A stretch of DNA of 64,000 nucleotides from an uncultured Bacilli bacterium (lineage in GTDB: Bacteria > Bacillota_I > Bacilli_A > RF39 > UBA660), in assembly GCA_910580185.1 (NCBI GenBank), contig CAJTWC010000007.1, forward strand, positions 1 through 64,000, written 5' to 3'. A program made the position numbers and the translations under genes. The notes below the pieces were generated by a model. The model did not search any database. It was not told the DNA's origin and saw only the letters and a list, made by a program, of their open reading frames with translations. This document shows positions 9,246-16,633 of the stretch, in pieces. Every line of letters begins with the position of its first letter. Position 1 is the first letter of the stretch.

Positions 9246-9271
9246 AAAATAAAAGAATATTCTTTTATTTT
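9246..9271. promoter_or_regulatory. 26-bp perfect palindrome in a divergent intergenic region
   Basis: Two 13-base arms (AAAATAAAAGAAT and its exact complement) form an uninterrupted palindrome centred between 9258 and 9259. Both flanking genes point away from it, so it is not needed as their terminator. It may be an operator for either divergent promoter, or a block to readthrough. Confidence 0.45.
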
Positions 9272-9315
9272 AAAAGCATCATATAAATATAGAGTTTAAT
9301 GATGGTTTGGGAGCG

Positions 9316-9344
9316 TTGTTTTTTAGCATATTTTGTTGTATAAT
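9316..9344 (+). promoter_or_regulatory. promoter of the LCP gene
   Basis: TTGTTT (9316-9321), 17-nt spacer, TATAAT (9339-9344), then a short leader with GTGAGGTGAT before the TTG start at 9367. The -10 neighbourhood TTTGTTGTATAAT is repeated almost exactly in the antisense-RNA promoters near 11020 and 11415. Confidence 0.65.
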
Positions 9345-9366
9345 CTAAGATACGTGAGGTGATATT

Positions 9367-10992
9367 TTGGAAAAGAAAAAGAAAAGATTTAAGTGGCCAG
9401 TATTAATACTTTTTCCACTTTTAATAGCCTACTACATAATTAGTGGATATTTTGTTAAAGAAATATATTATTACAATTCATCAAAAAGCTTTATGACATA
9501 TATTGTTTATGGAGCGATATTCTTAACTTCTTTATTGATTGTAATATTTACTATAAAAGGGTTTAAATGCATAAAGAAAAATAAAACAAAAAGTTATGTT
9601 TGGTACTTTATATTTATAATAATATTTATTGCCGGAGAGTTATTTGTTAGTATAAATATTAATAAAATAAGCAATTCTTTATCAAAAATAACAAATAAAG
9701 AATCTGGCTATTCTACGAGCTTAGTAGCACTTAAAAGTTCTAGTATTAAAGATATAAAAAACCTTGATGATAGTAAAATTGGAATGATCAATGATTCTAA
9801 TAACATAGAAGGTTATTCTATTCCAATGGAAATAGTTAAAGAAAAAAAGATAAACGAAGAAAATATTGCTAGCTACGACAGTTTTACCGAAATGCTTAAG
9901 GATTTATATAATAATGAAATAGATGCAATGTTTATTAGTTCTTCTTATGTTTCGATGTTTGCAACTGAAGAAGGTTTTGAAAACATAGCAGATGAAACTA
10001 AAGTAATTTATGAAAAAAACAAAAAAGCAGTAAAAAAACAAAGTACATCAGGAAAAACATTAAGTGAACCATTTACCTTACTTATCATGGGTGTTGATTC
10101 AAGTTCTTCTTCACTTAAGAAAAGTAATTCATTTAATGGTGATACTTTAATGCTTATAACATTTAACCCAAATACCATGAATGCAACAATTCTTAGTATT
10201 CCAAGAGATACTAGAGTTCCAATAGTATGTACTAAATCAAAAGCTAAAAATAAAATAAATTCTACTGGAGCTTATGGTGCTGACTGCGTAATGGACACCA
10301 TAACAAACTTTACTGGTATAGAAATTGATTATTGGGTAAAAGTTAATTTTCAAGGTGTTATATCACTTGTTGATGCATTAGGTGGAATAGATGTTGACAT
10401 ACCTTACGCATTTTGTGAAAGTGATTCAAAAAGAAGATTTGGTAATAATACCATATATTTAGAAAAAGGTCCTCAAACATTAAATGGTGAACAAACACTT
10501 GCCTTTGCAAGAAACCGTCATACTTGGCCAAGATATTGTGGCAAAAAATATTCTAACTATACAAGTAATGATTTCATAAGAGGACAAAATCAACAGCAAA
10601 TAGTAAAAGCAACAGTTAATAAATTAAAAGGTATTAGAAGTTTATCTGACATATATAGAGTGTTAGATATCGTTGGCGATAACATTGATACTAACATTGA
10701 TAAAAATACTATGATAACAGGTTTTGATACATTTAAAAATATTATATTTAATTCTAAGAACATAAATAGTGATGACTTTATTGGAACACAAAGATTATAT
10801 TTATCAGGGCATGATAACATGATTAACGGAATATATTATTTTGAATATTCCACTCAAAGCTTAAAAGAAATCGTTGATGCTATGAAAATAAACTTAGAAA
10901 TCAAAAAACCAGAAATGGACAAAGAATTTAGTTTTTCAATAAATAATCCTTACGAAGATGTTCAAATAGGAAAAGACGTTTATAAAAAATAA
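9367..10992 (+). CDS. LytR-CpsA-Psr (LCP) family ligase with membrane and solute-binding-like regions
   Basis: 541 aa, TTG start behind GAGGTGATATT. Three N-terminal membrane helices (about 10-30, 44-63, 77-97) precede an extracellular segment (about 115-215; KIGMINDSNNIEGYSIP, NNEIDAMFISSSYVSMF) that looks like part of a type 2 solute-binding fold. The LCP domain (about 235-480) has DTLMLITFNP, SIPRDTRVPI, ALGGIDVDIP and LAFARNRHTWP with the basic residues expected to hold pyrophosphate. LCP enzymes move teichoic acid or capsule chains from undecaprenyl diphosphate to peptidoglycan at the outer membrane face. This suits the many glycan genes here. The solute-binding-like insert is not part of the minimal family. 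Confidence 0.88.
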   Translation: MEKKKKRFKWPVLILFPLLIAYYIISGYFVKEIYYYNSSKSFMTYIVYGAIFLTSLLIVIFTIKGFKCIKKNKTKSYVWYFIFIIIFIAGELFVSININKISNSLSKITNKESGYSTSLVALKSSSIKDIKNLDDSKIGMINDSNNIEGYSIPMEIVKEKKINEENIASYDSFTEMLKDLYNNEIDAMFISSSYVSMFATEEGFENIADETKVIYEKNKKAVKKQSTSGKTLSEPFTLLIMGVDSSSSSLKKSNSFNGDTLMLITFNPNTMNATILSIPRDTRVPIVCTKSKAKNKINSTGAYGADCVMDTITNFTGIEIDYWVKVNFQGVISLVDALGGIDVDIPYAFCESDSKRRFGNNTIYLEKGPQTLNGEQTLAFARNRHTWPRYCGKKYSNYTSNDFIRGQNQQQIVKATVNKLKGIRSLSDIYRVLDIVGDNIDTNIDKNTMITGFDTFKNIIFNSKNINSDDFIGTQRLYLSGHDNMINGIYYFEYSTQSLKEIVDAMKINLEIKKPEMDKEFSFSINNPYEDVQIGKDVYKK

Positions 10993-11001
10993 ATATATTA
11001 A

Positions 11002-11031
11002 TTGATAAAACCCATAACTTTGTTGTATAAT
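11002..11031 (+). promoter_or_regulatory. promoter of antisense RNA 1
   Basis: TTGATA (11002-11007), 18-nt spacer, TATAAT (11026-11031). Start predicted near 11038. It is the strongest promoter-like sequence in the repeat and points toward the peptide ORF's 3' end. Confidence 0.65.
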
Positions 11032-11037
11032 AAAGTT

Positions 11038-11120
11038 GTAGGAAGCAGCTTACTAGTTGTTTTCCAAAAATTTTGAGTTTGTTGAAAAACAGAGCTAGTT
11101 ACCCTCTAACTCTGTTTTTC
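11038..11120 (+). ncRNA. candidate antitoxin antisense RNA 1
   Basis: About 83 nt from a consensus promoter to a bidirectional terminator. It has no credible ORF. Its terminator 5' arm, AAAACAGAGCTAGTT (11086-11100), matches 14 of 15 bases of 11245-11259 in direct orientation. The RNA can therefore pair with the leader of the convergent peptide mRNA, the one difference becoming a G-U pair, and with that mRNA's 3' end where the transcripts overlap. The arrangement resembles plasmid pAD1 par (Fst/RNA II) and txpA/ratA-type type I systems. Ends are predicted, not measured. Confidence 0.55.
11085..11119. terminator. bidirectional terminator shared by peptide mRNA 1 and antisense RNA 1
   Basis: 10-bp stem AAAAACAGAG/CTCTGTTTTT (11085-11094 with 11110-11119) plus an inner TAG/CTA pair. 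Its A and T flanks make it work in both directions. In unit 2 the stem is AAAAACAAGG/CCTTGTTTTT: paired changes in both arms keep the structure. Confidence 0.75.
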
Positions 11121-11210
11121 TTATACATAAATAATAATAACTAGTACTATTATAAGTAATAATATGATAATCAACTTCGAAGGAAATTTTATTTCAAATT
11201 TTATCTTCAT
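11121..11210 (-). CDS. 29-aa hydrophobic peptide, candidate type I toxin 1
   Basis: ATG at 11210 behind GGAAGGTGGGTGATAATT, stop TAA at 11121. The product has a basic head (MKIKFEIKFPSK) and one hydrophobic helix of 17 residues made almost only of Ile, Leu and Val (residues 13-29, ending IIIYV). The form is that of membrane-acting type I toxins, though I do not recognise the family. The leader carries the sequence complementary to the antisense RNA stem, and the mRNA ends in the shared terminator. A near-identical 28-aa copy lies at 11515-11601. No strong promoter is evident for the mRNA. Toxicity is inferred from organisation only. Confidence 0.6.
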   Translation of the reverse strand: MKIKFEIKFPSKLIIILLLIIVLVIIIYV

Positions 11211-11244
11211 AATTATCACCCACCTTCCTATTCAAGTTAGGTAG

Positions 11245-11259
11245 AAAACAAAGCTAGTT
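11245..11259. promoter_or_regulatory. antisense target site in the leader of peptide mRNA 1
   Basis: AAAACAAAGCTAGTT on the plus strand repeats 11086-11100 with one change, so the leftward mRNA leader is complementary to the rightward RNA. It lies 35-50 nt upstream of the peptide start. The same 15 bases occur at 11636-11650 in unit 2. Confidence 0.5.
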
Positions 11260-11396
11260 TTTACTGCTCCCTACTTTATAATTAGACATAAATTATATAA
11301 TTCCCCTAAAATTTCAAAAATAATTAACACATTTACTATTTTTTTATCAAAACGTTATAGTCCATCTTAGATATTTTATCCTAGTTATATAATTAA

Positions 11397-11426
11397 TTGA
11401 TAAAACCCATAACTTTGTTGTATAAT
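11397..11426 (+). promoter_or_regulatory. promoter of antisense RNA 2
   Basis: TTGATA (11397-11402), 18-nt spacer, TATAAT (11421-11426), the same boxes and spacing as in unit 1. Start predicted near 11433. Confidence 0.65.
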
Positions 11427-11432
11427 AAAATT

Positions 11433-11514
11433 GTAGGAAACAGATTTAACTAGTTGTTTTCCGTTAAATTTCTTTAATGAAAAACAAGGCTAGCCTAAAC
11501 TAACCTTGTTTTTC
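11433..11514 (+). ncRNA. candidate antitoxin antisense RNA 2
   Basis: About 82 nt, same promoter and terminator architecture as RNA 1. The internal sequence between promoter and stem differs clearly from copy 1. Its stem arm AAAACAAGGCTAG matches 12 of 13 bases of the leader site at 11636, the change again giving a G-U pair. The leader sites of both peptide mRNAs are identical, so cross-regulation between copies is possible. Confidence 0.55.
11480..11513. terminator. bidirectional terminator shared by peptide mRNA 2 and antisense RNA 2
   Basis: 10-bp stem AAAAACAAGG/CCTTGTTTTT (11480-11489 with 11504-11513) with inner TAG/CTA. It covaries with the unit 1 stem and ends immediately before the TAA of the 28-codon ORF on the opposite strand. 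Confidence 0.75.
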
Positions 11515-11601
11515 TTATACATACATAATAACTAGTACTATTATAAGTAATAATATGATAATCAACTTCGAAGGAAATTTTATTTCAAATTTTATCTTCA
11601 T
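11515..11601 (-). CDS. 28-aa hydrophobic peptide, candidate type I toxin 2
   Basis: ATG at 11601 behind the same GGAAGGTGGGTGATAATT leader, TAA at 11515. It equals copy 1 except near the end, where it reads VIMYV instead of VIIIYV. Basic head and single Ile/Leu/Val helix are kept exactly. The reading frame survives in both copies while other parts of the repeat drift, which favours a real gene. Confidence 0.6.
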   Translation of the reverse strand: MKIKFEIKFPSKLIIILLLIIVLVIMYV

Positions 11602-11767
11602 AATTATCACCCACCTTCCTATTCAAGTTAGGTAGAAAACAAAGCTAGTTTTTACTGCTCCCTACTTTATAATTAGACAAAACTTATAAAATTCCCCTAA
11701 AATTTCAAAAATAATTTAATATATTTACTATTATGCTATAATGTTAATATATTGGAGGTAATTAAAT

Positions 11768-12304
11768 ATGAAGTACTTAACCAAACTTAAAATGTATTTA
11801 ATTAGTAACGCAGATAAAAGAACAAAACTATTAATTAAAAAAAATGTATTTAAATCAGTTGGAGATAACTTCTTCTTCCAACCTAGAATAATTCCTGATG
11901 AGCCAAAATTAATTAGTTTTGGTAATAATGTATCAGTAGCATCAGGGGTTACTTTTGTAACACATGACGTTATTGATAAAGTATTAAACAAAATGAACTA
12001 TAATTTTAAGTTTTATTATAATTGTGCACCTATAAAAGTAGGAAATAACGTATTTATAGGATGTAACGTAACTATATTACCAAACGTTAAAATTGGAAAT
12101 AACGTTATTGTTGCAGCGGGTTCTATAGTAACTAAAGACGTTCCAGATAATAGTGTTATAGGAGGTAATCCTGCTAAAGTAATTAGTACTTTTGATGAAT
12201 ACGTAAATAATAGAAAAAAAATTAATGAAGACGGATTATATCCAAATAGTGATTTTGCAATAAATTATGTATGGGATAAATTTGATAAAGAAAAAGACCA
12301 TTAG
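11768..12304 (+). CDS. left-handed beta-helix acyltransferase (hexapeptide repeat)
   Basis: 178 aa behind TTGGAGGTAATTAAAT. Hexapeptide-repeat coils run from about residue 45 to 140 (NVFIGCNVTILPNVKIGNNVIVAAGSIV), ending in VIGGNPAKVI, the hallmark of the maltose/galactoside O-acetyltransferase group. The predicted catalytic His is in FVTHDV at about residue 60. It probably O-acetylates a sugar of a surface glycan in the cytoplasm using acetyl-CoA. Its stop codon lies in a bidirectional terminator and overlaps the stop of the convergent gene by 4 nt. Confidence 0.85.
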   Translation: MKYLTKLKMYLISNADKRTKLLIKKNVFKSVGDNFFFQPRIIPDEPKLISFGNNVSVASGVTFVTHDVIDKVLNKMNYNFKFYYNCAPIKVGNNVFIGCNVTILPNVKIGNNVIVAAGSIVTKDVPDNSVIGGNPAKVISTFDEYVNNRKKINEDGLYPNSDFAINYVWDKFDKEKDH

Positions 12305-12317
12305 ACTTGGTCTTTTT
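12291..12317. terminator. bidirectional terminator spanning two convergent stop codons
   Basis: 10-bp perfect stem AAAAAGACCA/TGGTCTTTTT with a 7-nt loop. The left arm encodes the last residues of the acyltransferase and the right arm the last residues of the convergent membrane glycosyltransferase, so the same bases serve as codons and terminator. Confidence 0.75.
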
Positions 12318-13446
12318 TAAATAAATAAGCGAAGTTTTTAATAAACATTATTAGTGCAATAACATAAATAACAAACAAAAGGCTAAATACACTATTCATT
12401 GTAATACCACATAAATAACACGTGTACGTAATAAAAGCATTTATGTTAATAATTAATACTAAAGGTAAGTTTTTCTTGTAAGTAAAATAATATAAAACAG
12501 ATAATACCTCACCAATATATAAATACCTATCATGCATTCCTGGTAAAGTAAACGTTGCAATAACTACTGATAATAACGCTAATGTTATTATTTTTTCCTT
12601 TGTCCAACTTTTGTTATTTTTTATAATGTAAATCATAATAATTAAAAATATTAATAACGTAATTATAAATCCTATTTTATAAAACAAGGAAACATTGTTA
12701 TTTATAAAATGATAAATATTTACAAAATTAAGAACTAAACTTTTTTTATAAGTACCTGTTTGGTTAAAATATACTAAAATTAATTCCTTAAATGGCTTTC
12801 CCATTACTAATGCTGGAACTGATAAAACTATATTCATTAAAGGAATCAAAAAGAAATTAAATATATTAATTTTTTTTGTGCTGAAAAATAATATGATATA
12901 TAAAGGTAATATTAAAACGGTTTGAAGTTTAAAAGCAAATGCTATTCCTAAAAAAAGAAAGCTTTTAGTATACTTTTTTCTAAGTAAAAAAAGTATAGAA
13001 ATCATAACAAATGAAGTATAAATAGAATCACATTGTCCCCAGCATGCGCCATTTAAAATAAATTGTGGTAACATAAGACATACGAAATATAATAATACAT
13101 CTAATTCTTTTTTATGATTTGGTTTTATTTCTTTAAAAATCTTTACTACTGTAATTGCTAAAACAAAATCAAAGATAATAGAAACTATTTTAATTAAAAA
13201 TAAACCATTTATAGGAATATAAGAAAGTAACGCTAATATAGTCATATAAGGTGCATTATAATCACCCGGATAATTAGCAAGTCCAATAATCCCCTTTTCT
13301 CTAAAAAAATCAAACCAATCTTTTAAAAATAATGCATAATCACCAGATACATGATTAAATAATAAAAATCTTACTATTAAAGCTATAGCAGTTACTAAAA
13401 TAAATAGGAGTAATATTTTATTCTTTTTTAATTTATCTTTTAGCAT
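12301..13446 (-). CDS. polytopic GT-C type glycosyltransferase (GT87/mannosyltransferase-like)
   Basis: 381 aa with about ten hydrophobic helices. An acidic first loop (VSGDYALFLKDWFDFF), the WGQCDSIYTSF motif near residue 135, FKLQTVLILP, and GMHDRYLY near residue 305 match polyprenyl-phosphate-sugar-dependent GT-C enzymes. These take sugars from lipid carriers on the outer membrane face. The partner is likely the GT2 gene immediately upstream, which overlaps it by 14 nt and could make the lipid-linked donor. GAGG precedes the ATG. Acceptor unknown. Confidence 0.75.
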   Translation of the reverse strand: MLKDKLKKNKILLLFILVTAIALIVRFLLFNHVSGDYALFLKDWFDFFREKGIIGLANYPGDYNAPYMTILALLSYIPINGLFLIKIVSIIFDFVLAITVVKIFKEIKPNHKKELDVLLYFVCLMLPQFILNGACWGQCDSIYTSFVMISILFLLRKKYTKSFLFLGIAFAFKLQTVLILPLYIILFFSTKKINIFNFFLIPLMNIVLSVPALVMGKPFKELILVYFNQTGTYKKSLVLNFVNIYHFINNNVSLFYKIGFIITLLIFLIIMIYIIKNNKSWTKEKIITLALLSVVIATFTLPGMHDRYLYIGEVLSVLYYFTYKKNLPLVLIININAFITYTCYLCGITMNSVFSLLFVIYVIALIMFIKNFAYLFKKDQV

Positions 13447-14395
13447 TTTGTTCCTCTAAATTTTCAGAAATAATAAATCTAGGTCTTGCTTTTGTTTCAC
13501 TATATATCTTTCCTATGTATTCTCCTATTATTCCAATAGATAACATTTGTACTCCAGAAACTAACCATATAGAACCTACTACAAATGTCCAACCCTCTAC
13601 CGTTTTTCCTAGTAATTTAACTATTAAACAATATAGTAATACAAGTAAGCTTACTGCAAATATTATTATTCCTACATTTAAGACCATTCTTATTGGTCTT
13701 ACACTAAATGATGTTATTCCATCCCATGCAAAGTTAAGCATTTTCTTAAGTGGATATTTTGATTCTCCTGCAAATCTTTCTTTTCTTTCATAATATACTA
13801 CATCTGAAGAATATCCAACTAGTGGAAACATTCCTCTTAAGAATAGATTTACTTCTTTAAAATTTGAAAATTCTTCTAATACTCTTTTACTTGTTAATCT
13901 ATAATCTGCATGATTATATACTACGTCTACTCCCATGAACTTCATAAACTTATAAAATCCTTGGGCAGTAGTCTTTTTAAACCATGTATCTTTTTTTCTT
14001 GATGATCTAACGCCATATACGATGTCACAGCCTGTATTATACTTATCTATCATTTCGTCTATTGCGTTTATATCATCTTGTAAGTCTGCATCCATACTTA
14101 TTACTACGTCAGCGTAAGTCTTAGCAGTCATAAGTCCTGCTAGTAATGCATTTTGATGTCCCCTATTTCTTGATAGAGTTATACCTGTAAATAGTTTTTC
14201 TGATTTATTTATTTTCTTTATTAACTCCCAGGTATTATCCTTTGAGCCATCATTTACATACATTACCTTACTTTTATTTGATATCTTTTTATCTTTTATG
14301 AGTTTACCCATTTTTTCCTTTAATCTTTTTGTTGTTTCTTCTAATACCTCTTCTTCGTTATAACATGGTATTACTACGTATAATGTTTTATTCAA
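13433..14395 (-). CDS. GT2 polyprenyl-phosphate glycosyltransferase (GtrB/CsbB-like)
   Basis: 320 aa. GT-A domain with PCYNEEEVL near the start, VNDGSKDNT, and DADLQDD, then two membrane helices (about 230-255 and 265-290). The TTG at 14395 shares TTGA with the TGA stop of the YfhO-like gene upstream and has AGGTG at correct spacing, so I prefer it over a GTG three codons earlier. It should make polyprenyl-phosphate-linked sugar for the neighbouring GT-C proteins. It is a paralogue of the genes at 104 and 48902. Confidence 0.85.
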   Translation of the reverse strand: MNKTLYVVIPCYNEEEVLEETTKRLKEKMGKLIKDKKISNKSKVMYVNDGSKDNTWELIKKINKSEKLFTGITLSRNRGHQNALLAGLMTAKTYADVVISMDADLQDDINAIDEMIDKYNTGCDIVYGVRSSRKKDTWFKKTTAQGFYKFMKFMGVDVVYNHADYRLTSKRVLEEFSNFKEVNLFLRGMFPLVGYSSDVVYYERKERFAGESKYPLKKMLNFAWDGITSFSVRPIRMVLNVGIIIFAVSLLVLLYCLIVKLLGKTVEGWTFVVGSIWLVSGVQMLSIGIIGEYIGKIYSETKARPRFIISENLEEQNAKR

Positions 14396-16611
14396 CTCTT
14401 GCACCTACTTCCTCTTAAATATAAGATAACATAAATTATAAATATTAACAACGAAATACCTGAAATTATCAAACCTTCCTTTAAGCCTCGAGGAAAATAT
14501 TTAAATTTTATATCATTTTCTCCTTCATTTATTTTTATAGCCATAAATCCATTATCTACTTGTTCTATTTTTACCTTTTTATTATTTACGTAAGCACTCC
14601 ATCCAGTATCATAAGGAACAGTATATATAGCAAGAGCTTCTTTATTAGATGTTATTTTAGATTTCATTCCATTATTTACATAGCTAAATTCATGACTTTT
14701 ATATTTAGTTTCTTTATCAAATAAATCTTTATATTTATTTATCTGATTTTTATTTAATATAACACTATTATTTAATACCTCTATTTTCTCATCATAATTT
14801 AATATATCAAAATCTTTATCTAACAAATACTTATCCACAGCAAATCCCTGTTTTTTATAATTATCGTTATAATATAGTTTAAACGTACCATAGTCTTCTT
14901 TTAATTTATAGTCTAAATAACTAATATCATCGCTACCACAAGATAAAATATATTCTGCTCCTAAAAAATCATTTAGTCTTTTGTCTCCTACTCCTAAATC
15001 TGTTGAAACACCCCTATCATAACCAATACTATTATAAAACTCAAATAAAGAGCCATTAATATTAGAATTAAACGCTTTTAAATCACCATTTTTAGTTAAT
15101 AAGCCTAAGTTATAATTACAACTTAGAGAACTATTAAATCTAGTTATTTTATCTAAAGTAACTTTATCGCTAATACTTAAATACTCTTTATAATCGGCGT
15201 TACTTACACCCGATGCCATTTTGTACTTATAAGTTACGTAATTACCCCAAAAACATATCCATATAATTACCATAATATATATTATCTTTAACTTTTTATC
15301 ACTACTTTTAAAACTATCTATTATAAATAATGAAATAATACTTATAGCGTAAGATATTACCATTACCATCAAATAATTTTTATCATAAAAGAATTGTTCT
15401 CCCTTAAATAACTTTGTATAAACAAAACAACCAACTATAAATATCAATACTAAAATAACATTTATTATTATAGCTTTTTTAAACCTTATGTTTTCTTCTA
15501 AACATTTTATGGAAGTAAGTGAAAATATTAGTATAGCCATATAAAACCATCTTGCATAATAAGTTATGGTAAAGGAAAAGAACATACTATTTAAAATTGG
15601 AATACACATTATTATTACAAGTACTAACATAAAAATACTATCCCACTTTTTTGGATTCTTTAAAAAGTAAGCACACCCTAAAATAAGTCCTATAAATGGT
15701 AAAAATAATTCTATACTTTGATAATTATGCTCCGTAATAATTGCTCTATAACTCATTATTTCAGGTGGAAAAAGTGCTCCCCTTAGTATTTCTAAATAGT
15801 TATTAGTTGCATGCCTTAAACTAGTAACTAAAGTCCAAGAAGAACTAACCCTTGGATTAGTCATGGTAAATAATATAGAAGGCATAAGTACGACTGCTGC
15901 TAATCCTACTCCTAAAATGGATTCAAATAAAATTGTAAAGAACGTTTTTAATTTAAATTCATAACTTTTAGTTATAATTTTTACCATGTAATATAAAATT
16001 ACAAAAACTACTACACCAATAAAGAAAAAAAAGTTTGTTATAGCAAGCAAGAACACCGTAAAGGAAAATAAGAATCTTTTGTTTTCATACACAAGTTTAT
16101 CAAGAGCGTATAAAATAAGCGGAAATAATGCTACTACATCATGAAAATGATAAAACATCATGTTTGTTAACTGAAACCCTGAAAAAGAATATAATAGCGA
16201 CCCTAATATTGCATATCTTTTATCCTTAACATATCTTTTTAAAAACAAATAGGACGTTAACCCTGCTATCGCATACTTTAAAATAAATATTGGCCCTACT
16301 AAATATTCAAACCAGGATGCTGGAAACAAATAACCAATTATATTAAATATACTAAATAAATTATAAAAACTAAATGAGCCAATAAAACTACTTCCCAGCT
16401 CGTTATACCAGGTCCATAAAACAGATCCTTCTTTTATAGATTCATTTATTATTTTATTAAATGGTATTTGTTGAACGTTAAAATCTGCTATTAAACTATA
16501 TATTCCGTTTCCCTTAATTATGTTAGGTAAAATAATTATACTTCCTAATAAAAATGATAATAAAAATGCTTTTAATGCGTTACTTTTTAATATCTTTTTT
16601 AATTTTTTCAT
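14392..16611 (-). CDS. YfhO-family membrane glycosyltransferase
   Basis: 739 aa. N-terminal part has about twelve membrane helices, starting with IKGNGIYSLIADFNVQQIPF, the early loop with conserved acidic residue typical of YfhO. A soluble extracellular domain (about 500-705) and a last helix follow, the latter preceded by SAYVNNKKVKIEQVDNGF. In Bacillus, YfhO acts with CsbB and a GtrA/GtcA flippase to put sugars on lipoteichoic acid. Here it is coupled (TTGA overlap) to a CsbB-like GT2 gene but has no GtrA partner beside it; a second YfhO at 45927 is fused to one. Confidence 0.85.
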   Translation of the reverse strand: MKKLKKILKSNALKAFLLSFLLGSIIILPNIIKGNGIYSLIADFNVQQIPFNKIINESIKEGSVLWTWYNELGSSFIGSFSFYNLFSIFNIIGYLFPASWFEYLVGPIFILKYAIAGLTSYLFLKRYVKDKRYAILGSLLYSFSGFQLTNMMFYHFHDVVALFPLILYALDKLVYENKRFLFSFTVFLLAITNFFFFIGVVVFVILYYMVKIITKSYEFKLKTFFTILFESILGVGLAAVVLMPSILFTMTNPRVSSSWTLVTSLRHATNNYLEILRGALFPPEIMSYRAIITEHNYQSIELFLPFIGLILGCAYFLKNPKKWDSIFMLVLVIIMCIPILNSMFFSFTITYYARWFYMAILIFSLTSIKCLEENIRFKKAIIINVILVLIFIVGCFVYTKLFKGEQFFYDKNYLMVMVISYAISIISLFIIDSFKSSDKKLKIIYIMVIIWICFWGNYVTYKYKMASGVSNADYKEYLSISDKVTLDKITRFNSSLSCNYNLGLLTKNGDLKAFNSNINGSLFEFYNSIGYDRGVSTDLGVGDKRLNDFLGAEYILSCGSDDISYLDYKLKEDYGTFKLYYNDNYKKQGFAVDKYLLDKDFDILNYDEKIEVLNNSVILNKNQINKYKDLFDKETKYKSHEFSYVNNGMKSKITSNKEALAIYTVPYDTGWSAYVNNKKVKIEQVDNGFMAIKINEGENDIKFKYFPRGLKEGLIISGISLLIFIIYVILYLRGSRCKS

Positions 16612-16633
16612 ACACTTTCATACTCCTTATATA

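Larger units (their letters stand above)
10998..11340. repeat. direct repeat unit 1 carrying a peptide/antisense-RNA locus
   Basis: About 340 bp repeated at 11393-11732 with high identity; the period is 391-395 bp. It holds a rightward antisense-RNA promoter, a bidirectional terminator, a leftward 29-codon ORF and that ORF's leader. It fills the 775-bp stretch between the LCP and acyltransferase genes together with unit 2 and a 52-bp spacer that shows no feature. Confidence 0.9.
11393..11732. repeat. direct repeat unit 2 carrying a peptide/antisense-RNA locus
   Basis: Second copy of the unit at 10998-11340. The peptide ORF and leader are nearly identical. The antisense RNA body and terminator have diverged more, with compensatory changes in the stem. 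The retained ORF, ribosome site, promoter and stem suggest both copies are kept by selection. Confidence 0.9.

Noticed and set aside
11731..11991. 86-codon minus-strand frame overlapping the acyltransferase start
   Set aside because: It is antisense to conserved acyltransferase codons and has no ribosome site; the intergenic part is the acyltransferase leader.
14392..14404. Mycoplasma-type code with UGA as tryptophan
   Set aside because: TGA appears as a stop at this junction (TTGA overlap) and at 3838, Trp is written TGG throughout, and the full-length proteins match normal family lengths.
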